Shown here: one piece after another, positions 6,426-13,216 of the stretch
Layout: each line of letters opens with the position of its first letter
How positions within the stretch are numbered: position 1 is the first letter of the stretch
NCBI GenBank assembly: GCA_910577665.1
Contig: CAJTOJ010000050.1
Coordinates: forward strand, 1-18,037
Reading direction: 5' to 3'
Length of the DNA: 18,037 bases
DNA from: an uncultured Acetatifactor sp.
Lineage (GTDB): Bacteria > Bacillota > Clostridia > Lachnospirales > Lachnospiraceae
Program-made: the position numbers and the translations under genes
Notes under the pieces: model-generated
Told to the model about the DNA's origin: nothing
The model's database searches: none
Seen by the model: only the letters and a program-made list of their open reading frames with translations

Positions 6426-8906
6426 TCATTTGTCCTGGTGGATCTTCATGGTCAGGCTGATCCGTTTTTTGGACATGTCCAAATCCAGAACCTGTACTTC
6501 CACAATATCCCCCACGCTGACAGCCTCCAGGGGATGCTTGATATAGCGGTCCGTAATCTGGGAGATATGTACCAGACCATCCTGATGAACGCCGATGTCC
6601 ACAAAAGCTCCAAAATCAATCACATTCCGGACGGTTCCCTTCAGTACCATACCAGGCTTTAGGTCCTTCATCTCCAGCACATCGCTGCGCAAGATGGGCC
6701 TTGGCATGTCATCTCTGGGATCCCTGGCAGGCTTCTCCAGTTCCTTCAGGATATCCGTCAAGGTGATCTCCCCGATTCCCAGTTCCTCTGCCAGCAGCTT
6801 TTTATCTTTGATGCGCTTCTCCAGGCTGGACACTGCGCCGGAAACCGCTTCCTGTGACATCTGCCCGCCACTCCCTCGGGCAGTCTTCTGTCCGCTGTTG
6901 TCCATACGCCTGTTCCCGCTGCGTTTTCCATCCATCCCGTCATCGCCGGATGCCTCCAGCACCAGGCCTCCCATAGCTGCCGCCAGGGCTTTTCCCATGG
7001 CAGTGCTGGTATTGCGCACCTGTACCGTATTCTGCCTGGGAACCTTGTTTGTTCCCTTTCCGTCCGGGACCACGCCTGCGCTCCGGCCACTGCCCTGTGG
7101 TGCCACTGCCTTCCCGCCTATGGTCTTCTGGGCCGCTGCCTTCTTCTGGGCCATACGCACATCTTCCATGGTCAGTCCCAGTTTTTCCAGAAGCTTCATG
7201 GCCGCATCATAAGATTCCGGGTGCACACTGGTGGCGTCTAAGGGGTTGTCCCCATCCAGGATCCGCATGAATCCCGCACATTGTTCAAAAGCCTTGGGTC
7301 CCAGCTTCGCCACCTTTAAAAGCTGTTTCCTGTTGGTAAACCTGCCGTTTGCCTCCCGGTAGTCCACTATATTCTTCGCAATGGTCTTGCTGATTCCGGA
7401 AATATATTCCAACAGGGAAGCAGAGGCCGTATTCAGGTCCACTCCCACCTTGTTCACGCTGTCCTCCACCACACCGCTCAAGGCATCGCTCAATTTCTTC
7501 TGGTTCATGTCATGCTGGTACTGGCCCACGCCGATGGATTTGGGGTCGATCTTCACCAGCTCCGCCAAAGGATCTTGAAGCCTTCTGGCTATGGAAGCCG
7601 CACTCCTCTGCCCCACGTCAAACTCCGGGAATTCCTCCGTAGCCAGCTTGCTGGCAGAGTATACGCTGGCTCCCGCCTCGTTCACAATCACATACTGTAC
7701 CGGCCTGTCCAGTTCTTTCAGCAGCTCCACAATGACCTGCTCGGACTCCCGGGAAGCAGTTCCATTGCCTACAGAGATCAAGTCCACCTTATACTTTGCA
7801 ATCAGCCGTTTCAGTTCCGCCTTGGACTCCTCCACCTTGTTCTGGGGAGCAGTGGGATAGATCACCTTTGTAGCCAGCACCTTGCCGGTGGGATCCACCA
7901 CAGCCAGTTTGCAGCCGGTGCGGAAAGCCGGATCCCAGCCTAACACCACCTTTCCTGCAATGGGCGGCTGTAGCAGCAGCTGCTCCAGGTTCTTGCCAAA
8001 CACCGAGATGGCACCGTCCTCCGCCATCTCCGTCAGGCTGTTGCGGATCTCTCTCTCAATGGCCGGAGCGATCAGACGGTCATAGCTGTCTGCAATCACC
8101 TCCTGCAGAACCGGTGTGGTATACGTATTGTCCGAAGTGATGGTCTTCTTCCCCAGATACCGCAGGATCCGCTCCACCGGGGCATTGACTTTCACAGTCA
8201 GTACCTTCTCTGCCTCCCCCCGGTTCAGTGCCAGCACCCGGTGGCCTGCAATCTTCTTCACCGGCTCCTGGAACTGATAATACATCTCGTAGACACTCTG
8301 GGCTTTCTCATCCTTGGCTGCGCTGACCACCATGCCTTCCTCCACAGTAGCCTCCCGGATATAGCTGCGGTAGTCTGCATTGTCGGAGATCTCCTCCGCC
8401 AGGATATCCCTGGCACCTGATAACGCCTCCGCAGGCGTACCCACCTGCTGCTCCTTTGGCACATCTTCCCCTGTGACATACTTTTGTGCTTCCTCCAGAA
8501 GAGGAGCCATTGCATTCTGGGCCATTATATAGGCTGCCAGTCCTTCCAGTCCTTTTTCCTTGGCCACACTGGCCCTGGTCTTGCGCTTGGGGCGGTACGG
8601 GCGATACAGGTCCTCCACCACCACCAGGGTCTGGGCCGCCAGGATCTTTTCCTTTAGTTCTTCTGTCAGCTTTCCCTGCTCTTCAATGCTGGAGAGCACC
8701 TGTTCCTTCTTCTCTTCCAGGGAACGCAGGTACACCAGCCGCTCATGAAGGTTCCGAAGCTGCTCATCGTTGAGGGATCCGGTCACTTCCTTCCGATACC
8801 GGGAAATGAAGGGAATGGTATTCCCTTCATCGATCAGCTTCACAGCAGCCTCCACCTGCCATTTCTCCACCTTCAGTTCTTCCTTGATTGTAAGCAAAAT
8901 GTCCAT
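6426..8906 (-). CDS. tex: Tex-family S1 RNA-binding protein / transcription accessory factor
   Basis: An 826-residue cytoplasmic nucleic-acid-binding protein. Order: N-terminal Tex helical region (MDILLTIKEEL, VEKWQVEAAVKLIDEGNTIP, ISRYRKEVTGSLNDEQ); YqgF/RNase H-like domain near 320-446 (VLGWDPAFRTGCKLAVVD); helix-hairpin-helix segment near 485-550 (VDLNTASASLLEYISGIS, GRFTNRKQLLKVAKLGPKAFEQCAGF); and a C-terminal S1 domain near 750-822 (GMVLKGTVRNVIDFGAFVDIG, DGLVHISQ). Tex is conserved and affects transcription and stress tolerance (family knowledge). The ATG at 8906 matches the usual MDI start; a TTG at 8918 has its ribosome site too close. About 100 extra residues (roughly 588-696, rich in Gly, Ala, Ser, Lys and Arg) lie between the HhH and S1 regions, making it longer than typical Tex of about 720-780 residues. 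A weak promoter (TTGACT, 18 bp, GATATT) lies about 40 nt upstream. Confidence 0.93.
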   Translation of the reverse strand: MDILLTIKEELKVEKWQVEAAVKLIDEGNTIPFISRYRKEVTGSLNDEQLRNLHERLVYLRSLEEKKEQVLSSIEEQGKLTEELKEKILAAQTLVVVEDLYRPYRPKRKTRASVAKEKGLEGLAAYIMAQNAMAPLLEEAQKYVTGEDVPKEQQVGTPAEALSGARDILAEEISDNADYRSYIREATVEEGMVVSAAKDEKAQSVYEMYYQFQEPVKKIAGHRVLALNRGEAEKVLTVKVNAPVERILRYLGKKTITSDNTYTTPVLQEVIADSYDRLIAPAIEREIRNSLTEMAEDGAISVFGKNLEQLLLQPPIAGKVVLGWDPAFRTGCKLAVVDPTGKVLATKVIYPTAPQNKVEESKAELKRLIAKYKVDLISVGNGTASRESEQVIVELLKELDRPVQYVIVNEAGASVYSASKLATEEFPEFDVGQRSAASIARRLQDPLAELVKIDPKSIGVGQYQHDMNQKKLSDALSGVVEDSVNKVGVDLNTASASLLEYISGISKTIAKNIVDYREANGRFTNRKQLLKVAKLGPKAFEQCAGFMRILDGDNPLDATSVHPESYDAAMKLLEKLGLTMEDVRMAQKKAAAQKTIGGKAVAPQGSGRSAGVVPDGKGTNKVPRQNTVQVRNTSTAMGKALAAAMGGLVLEASGDDGMDGKRSGNRRMDNSGQKTARGSGGQMSQEAVSGAVSSLEKRIKDKKLLAEELGIGEITLTDILKELEKPARDPRDDMPRPILRSDVLEMKDLKPGMVLKGTVRNVIDFGAFVDIGVHQDGLVHISQITDRYIKHPLEAVSVGDIVEVQVLDLDMSKKRISLTMKIHQDK

Positions 8907-9018
8907 ATAGAGATTCAAACCTTTCCATAAATTAATATCTGCTCATTTGACCCGGACAGTCAAGTTCCTCCCGCATCACACAGCCTTCCCGCCCGGACCA
9001 CTTCCAAAATCTCATGTC

Positions 9019-9687
9019 TTAGCACTTGATCTCCAGGTAACCTTGAAGCTTGCTCATGTCATATTCCTCCAGCACACCCAGGTTAGAATCGTAGTATTTC
9101 CCATCAAAATGAACCAGATAGTGGCAGAAACGCCCCATCTTCTCCATCAGGATACAGCATTTGGGGAGCACTGCATCCCTCCCTTCGGTATATACAATGA
9201 TATCGTTATGGTCAAGCCCATAATAATTCAGCGCCGATATCACCCGGCCCATGGTAGCCTGCCATTCCCTGCAGTCCATGACGCTCATGACCTCTGCAAT
9301 GGTAACCCCTGCCAGCATGGCCACACAAGACTGTCCACAGAGTCCGTCCTCCGGCTGAATGATCACATCCACATGGTCAATCTTACGGATGGGCCGCTCG
9401 AAGCTGTAGGGACTGTTCTGATCCATGCGGATCAGGGAACCGGTCACATGGAGCAGAATCTTGTGGGGCACCCCCAGTTCCACTTTCACGGCATCCTCAT
9501 CCTCTATATGGATCTCATAGTTTCCCTTCTCCAGGGGCAGCAGCTCACAGTCAATGACAGTGTTATCCAGTACCAGATCTGCCTGGATCACATCCCGCTG
9601 TTTACAGACCTCCCACACATTAAAGGGAACCTGGATCATGTAGCCCTTCTCTTTTTTCTCAATCTTGGCCTCAAAAAAATATCTCAT
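9019..9687 (-). CDS. DUF1905-like domain fused to C39-like cysteine peptidase domain
   Basis: A 222-residue cytoplasmic-looking protein without signal peptide or membrane segment. Residues about 2-85 look like a small beta-barrel of the DUF1905 type (FEAKIEKKEKGYMIQVPFNV, then ending in KILLHV). Residues about 105-222 carry a papain/C39-like pattern: Gln111 and Cys117-Gly118 (QPEDGLCGQSCVAML), a late His189 (GRFCHYLVHFDG) and Asp200 (KYYDSN), in the order expected for an oxyanion Gln, nucleophilic Cys, His and Asp. The second Cys121 is an alternative nucleophile. The start at 9687 is set by AAGGAGG with 7-8 nt spacing; the ATG two codons earlier abuts that site. Its substrate is unknown: C39 enzymes often cut leader peptides, but this one lacks an exporter fusion. 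Both domain assignments are from motif reading only. Confidence 0.6.
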   Translation of the reverse strand: MRYFFEAKIEKKEKGYMIQVPFNVWEVCKQRDVIQADLVLDNTVIDCELLPLEKGNYEIHIEDEDAVKVELGVPHKILLHVTGSLIRMDQNSPYSFERPIRKIDHVDVIIQPEDGLCGQSCVAMLAGVTIAEVMSVMDCREWQATMGRVISALNYYGLDHNDIIVYTEGRDAVLPKCCILMEKMGRFCHYLVHFDGKYYDSNLGVLEEYDMSKLQGYLEIKC

Positions 9688-9759
9688 CGCCATACCTCCT
9701 TTTTCAGACGCCCGTCTGCCCCTGCATGGACTTTCCTTTACGGCGCCACAATTATAATA

Positions 9760-9788
9760 ATTATATCATATTTTATTCCACTTGAAAA
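9760..9788 (-). promoter_or_regulatory. Promoter of the cysteine-peptidase-like gene
   Basis: On the minus strand, TTTTCA (plus 9783-9788, 4/6) is followed after 17 bp by a perfect TATAAT (plus 9760-9765), within an AT-rich stretch. The predicted leader before the ATG at 9687 is about 65 nt. The rest of the gap up to the AraC gene (9766-9839) shows only a weak stem followed by T6 on the minus strand, a doubtful terminator for the AraC gene. Confidence 0.6.
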
Positions 9789-9839
9789 CAGTTTCGGGAT
9801 AAGTTAAAAAATAGACAAGCCCGGAGCAGCTTTCCCTCT

Positions 9840-10709
9840 TCACGCTTTTTTTCTGACCTGCGATGGCGATATGCCAAAACGTTTTTTAAACAGCTTACTG
9901 AAATGGTACGCATCGTCATATCCCACCGTGGCGGCCACTTCCTGTATGCTCCCCTGGTATCCTCCCTCCAGCAGCTCCTTGGCTTTCTCCAGGCGAATAT
10001 TAATCAGGTGCCTGATAGGGGTATCCCCTGTCTCGCTTTTGAATATCTTGGAGATATAAAAGGGACTGAGATACATATTTTCCGCAATCTGGTCTAAGGA
10101 GATCTTCTCACTGTAATGATCCTCAAAATAATTCACAATCTGCTCCACTACATAGGTCTTGCTGGGAGATTCAAACGCACAGCCCTTCATCTTCTCCAGT
10201 GGCTCACACTGCTCCCGTATCACCAGGAGAATGATCTGCATCAGATAGGCCTTGAGCATAAAATACCTGCCTTGTCTGCACACAGCATTCTCCGCCATCA
10301 TGGAGGAACATATCTTGAACAGGCGCTGGCGCAGCTCTCCTTCTGTGTGGAGGATGTGCTTCCCTTCCGGCACCGGAAGAGTGTTCTCTGGCAGTCCCGG
10401 CAGCCGGATGTTGGAGGCTCCCACGAAAAATTCCGTGGCTGGCAGTTCACTGTCCGGGCTGTAAAGTGACTGGTGTTTCACACCTGCATTGATCACAATC
10501 AGATCCCCCTCCTGCACAGGCCGGATTCCTTCCTCAAAGCGGTATTTCCCAGTGCCTGACAGGATAAATGCCAGCTCCAGATGATCGTGGCTGCGGTACA
10601 TGTCTTCGTCCTGCTGGCTCTTGCGCGTGCCCTTCCAGGTGAACAGAAAGGTGGGATCCAGTTCATCAATTGTGATATTTCCAACGCCATTGCCATTCGT
10701 GTTTTCCAT
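9840..10709 (-). CDS. AraC-family transcriptional regulator with cupin sensor domain
   Basis: A 289-residue regulator. The N-terminal part (about 25-110: HDHLELAFILSGTGKYRFEEG, PVQEGDLIVINAGVKHQS) is the ligand-binding cupin typical of AraC proteins. The C-terminal part (about 190-289) holds two helix-turn-helix units: SLDQIAENMYLSPFYISKIF, and the AraC signature IQEVAATVGYDDAYHFSKLF followed by KKRFGISPSQVRKK. The start is supported by GGAGGT eight nt upstream of the ATG. Such proteins usually activate a nearby or divergent operon on binding a small molecule (family knowledge). The gene is divergent from exporter pair 2, about 500 bp away with an inserted element between, so it is a candidate regulator of that pair; there is no sugar-utilisation gene next to it. 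Confidence 0.9.
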   Translation of the reverse strand: MENTNGNGVGNITIDELDPTFLFTWKGTRKSQQDEDMYRSHDHLELAFILSGTGKYRFEEGIRPVQEGDLIVINAGVKHQSLYSPDSELPATEFFVGASNIRLPGLPENTLPVPEGKHILHTEGELRQRLFKICSSMMAENAVCRQGRYFMLKAYLMQIILLVIREQCEPLEKMKGCAFESPSKTYVVEQIVNYFEDHYSEKISLDQIAENMYLSPFYISKIFKSETGDTPIRHLINIRLEKAKELLEGGYQGSIQEVAATVGYDDAYHFSKLFKKRFGISPSQVRKKA

Positions 10710-10885
10710 TTTCTTACACCTCCGCGCACCTTGGCACGTATCTCTGTCAACGCTATTCTGTATTAGCAGCCTTCCTCGTTCTGTGCGCCCCGGCGCAGAT
10801 GATACAGCATGCTTCTGCTTTTCAACATTGTACCCTGTTTCTCATAAAAAGTCACCTGTTTTATTCCGAAAGGAAGATTTTTCGT

Positions 10886-11035
10886 AATCGTCCGTTACTG
10901 CTCACAGGTGCCACCGCGAGGTGTTTTCACGCGTCTTTTGCGTAAAAACCCGAGACTGTCGTGTGCCAAAACGCCTGCATTTGGTGTTTTGTGTACATAT
11001 GTTGCTGTGAACAGAGTGAACAGTAACAATCGTCC
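10886..11035. mobile_element. MITE-like element copy 2 with 8-bp target duplication
   Basis: The element proper is 10894-11027 (134 bp), with terminal repeats GTTACTGCTCAC and GTGAACAGTAAC (11 of 12 bases complementary). The octamer aatcgtcc abuts both ends exactly (10886-10893 and 11028-11035). The interior shares the MITE core: cgcgag, a hairpin around gcgtctttt, gagact, then a gccaaaacgc...ggtgttttgtgtacat hairpin (about 10966-10998). The right end repeats GTGAACAG twice. Alignment by eye to 5436-5575 is continuous. The copy lies between the AraC gene and exporter pair 2 and encodes nothing convincing. Confidence 0.8.
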
Positions 11036-11136
11036 GGGTACTTTTCACCTCTGCAAAATCCGACATCAAAGAGGCAAGATACTCCATTTCTTTTTGTATC
11101 CGAAAAAGTACAATGGAGAAACATAACCAGAAACGC

Positions 11137-11201
11137 CCTGGGGTTCCAGGACACTTTCCACACGGAAAGGACTCTGTGTAGTTTGCCCGCCAGAGTGGGC
11201 A
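11137..11201 (+). promoter_or_regulatory. Leader with three small hairpins before exporter pair 2
   Basis: Three perfect short hairpins follow each other just before the gene: cctgg/ccagg with loop ggtt (11137-11150), ctttcc/ggaaag with loop acac (11154-11169), and tgccc/gggca with an 8-base loop (11184-11201). The last ends against the ribosome binding site AGGGAGGT (11201-11208), so it could influence translation. A TACAAT at 11109-11114 is a candidate -10 box, but no good -35 box is seen 16-18 bp before it. Direct evidence is limited to the base pairing. Confidence 0.4.
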
Positions 11202-11214
11202 GGGAGGTATGACA

Positions 11215-13215
11215 ATGAAACCGTTGAAATGGTTCGGCACGTTCCTGAAAAGGTACAGGGGGCTGATGCTCTTTGGCCTCTTCCTCACCACAGTCATTGC
11301 GGCACTATCCATCGTCAACCCGTATATATCGGGTATCATTGTGGACGATGTGATACAGGCCGGCAATTACGGCCTGCTGCCCAGGCTTCTCATCTGCTTG
11401 CTGGCCGTGACGCTTGTGACAGGTATCCTGCGTTTCGTATACCAGGAAGTATTCGAGCTGGCTTCCCAGGGTACCCTGTATGACATGAGGACCAAAGTCT
11501 ATCGGAAGCTGTTGGCGGAGGATTTCGCCTTTTACAACAAGAAGCGGACCGGTGACCTTATGAGCCGCCAGACAGGCGATATGGAAGCCATCCGGCATTT
11601 TGTCAGCTATGTGATCTATGCCGTGTACCAGAATATACTGCTCTTTGTGTTCGCCCTGCTGATGATTTTCACTGTGAATACGAAGCTGGCCCTGCTGATG
11701 CTGGTGGTACTGCCCTTCACCGCGCTGGCTACCTATAAGCAGTCCAAGGATGTGCGGCCTGCCTTCCAGCGCAACCGCAACTGCTTCTCTTCCTTGAACG
11801 CCTTTGTCCAGGAAAACATCAGTGGCAACCGGGTGGTGAAAGCTTTCGCCAAAGAAGAATACGAAAAAGAGAAATTCCAGAAGGAAAATGATAAATTCCG
11901 GGATGCCCAGATAAAGGGTTCCCGGGTCTGGATGAAATATGTGCCTGTTTTTGAGATTCTCTCCTACGCCCTGACCGTGATCCTCATGGCCTATGGCGGG
12001 TATATGGTGATCCAGGACCAGATCACCCTGGGCGACCTGGTGAAGGTGAACGGCTATCTGTGGATGCTGAATACCCCTCTCAGGATGGCTGGCTGGTGGG
12101 TCAATGATATCCAGAATTTTGCCACTTCCGTGGAAAAGATATACGCCACCTACAGCGAAGAGCCGCAGGTAAAGCCCTTAAAAGCAGCGGACACATCTGC
12201 CTGTCCGGTGGCTGCCGGCAAGGCTGATTCCCCTTCTGGGGCAGCGTCCCCTGGCAGGAATCCGGGTACAGGATCCCTGCAGGCCGGACATCTGTCCGGG
12301 GCATCTGTCCCACAGCCCCAGAACCAGACTACAGCCGCTCCCTTGCGGAAGTCCAAGATTCTGGTATTGCACCCTGAGAAACCCGTGGAGCCGGATCAGG
12401 AGGAAGAAACCTTCACCCGGAAGGAATATACCAGACTAAAAGGGGATGTGGAGTTCCACAATGTGTCCTACCGGGCAGATGACGAGGATATCGTGCAGGA
12501 TATCAGTTTTAAAGTAGCTGCCGGACAGACTGTGGGTATCATTGGCTCCACTGGCGCAGGCAAATCTACTTTGATGAACCTGCTATGCCGTTTCTATGAC
12601 ACCACCTCCGGCCAGGTGCTGGTGGATGGCACCGATGTGCGGAATATGGACCTGTACAATCTACGGGATAATATCGGTATGGCCATGCAGGACGTATTCC
12701 TGTTTTCGGACACCATTGAGGGTAACATAGCCTACGGAAGGCCGGACTGTAGCTTTGATGCAGTGAAACAGGCTGCCATCATGGCGGATGCCAACCACTT
12801 TATCAAATCCATGCCGGAACAGTATGACACCATTGTGGGAGAACGTGGCGTAGGGCTCTCCGGCGGCCAGAAACAGCGCATATCACTGGCCAGGGCACTG
12901 CTGAAGAATCCGTCCATCCTGATCCTGGATGATACCACCTCCGCTGTGGACATGGAGACGGAGAGCTATATCCAGAAGCAATTAAAGACCATACAGCAGG
13001 GATGTACCGTGTTCATCATTGCTTACCGCATCTCTTCCATCAAGGACGCTGACTTGATCCTGGTGATGGACCAGGGACGCATCATTGAGCAGGGCACCCA
13101 TGACACCCTGCTTGCACAAAATGGCTATTATGCCAATGCCTTCCGCAACCAGTACGGGGAGATTCCCTATGATCTGCTGGAGGAGCAGAAGCGCAGAAAG
13201 AGGGGAGTGTGTTAA
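11215..13215 (+). CDS. ABC exporter, degenerate-site subunit of heterodimeric pair 2
   Basis: A 666-residue half-transporter with membrane domain about 1-310 and nucleotide-binding domain about 409-640. Walker A is GSTGAGKS (444-451) and the signature is LSGGQ (548-552), but Walker B reads LDDTT with Asp573 in place of the catalytic Glu, and the switch residue is Tyr604 (IAYRIS) instead of His. It is thus the non-hydrolysing partner in a heterodimer. Start: GGAGGT with 6-nt spacing selects the ATG at 11215 over the one at 11209, which abuts that site. An unusual linker of roughly 90 residues (about 317-408), with a Pro/Ala/Gly/Ser/Gln-rich core at about 327-378, joins the two domains. The next gene starts 1 nt after its stop codon. 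Substrate unknown; export of a toxic or signalling compound is inferred. Confidence 0.9.
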   Translation: MKPLKWFGTFLKRYRGLMLFGLFLTTVIAALSIVNPYISGIIVDDVIQAGNYGLLPRLLICLLAVTLVTGILRFVYQEVFELASQGTLYDMRTKVYRKLLAEDFAFYNKKRTGDLMSRQTGDMEAIRHFVSYVIYAVYQNILLFVFALLMIFTVNTKLALLMLVVLPFTALATYKQSKDVRPAFQRNRNCFSSLNAFVQENISGNRVVKAFAKEEYEKEKFQKENDKFRDAQIKGSRVWMKYVPVFEILSYALTVILMAYGGYMVIQDQITLGDLVKVNGYLWMLNTPLRMAGWWVNDIQNFATSVEKIYATYSEEPQVKPLKAADTSACPVAAGKADSPSGAASPGRNPGTGSLQAGHLSGASVPQPQNQTTAAPLRKSKILVLHPEKPVEPDQEEETFTRKEYTRLKGDVEFHNVSYRADDEDIVQDISFKVAAGQTVGIIGSTGAGKSTLMNLLCRFYDTTSGQVLVDGTDVRNMDLYNLRDNIGMAMQDVFLFSDTIEGNIAYGRPDCSFDAVKQAAIMADANHFIKSMPEQYDTIVGERGVGLSGGQKQRISLARALLKNPSILILDDTTSAVDMETESYIQKQLKTIQQGCTVFIIAYRISSIKDADLILVMDQGRIIEQGTHDTLLAQNGYYANAFRNQYGEIPYDLLEEQKRRKRGVC

Positions 13216-13216
13216 T

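Noticed and set aside
8947..9807. Long plus-strand open frame (286 codons) opposite the cysteine-peptidase-like gene
   Set aside because: It is antisense to a gene with a strong ribosome site, promoter and domain motifs; its translation shows no recognisable domain and it is a codon-bias shadow.
10995..11027. Direct repeat GTGAACAG x2 as an AraC operator
   Set aside because: It lies within the terminal part of the inserted MITE-like element and is better explained as part of its end.
13085..13216. N-terminal extension of the pair 2 catalytic subunit
   Set aside because: It overlaps the well-supported end of the upstream gene; the ATG at 13217 has a proper ribosome site and gives the family-typical length.
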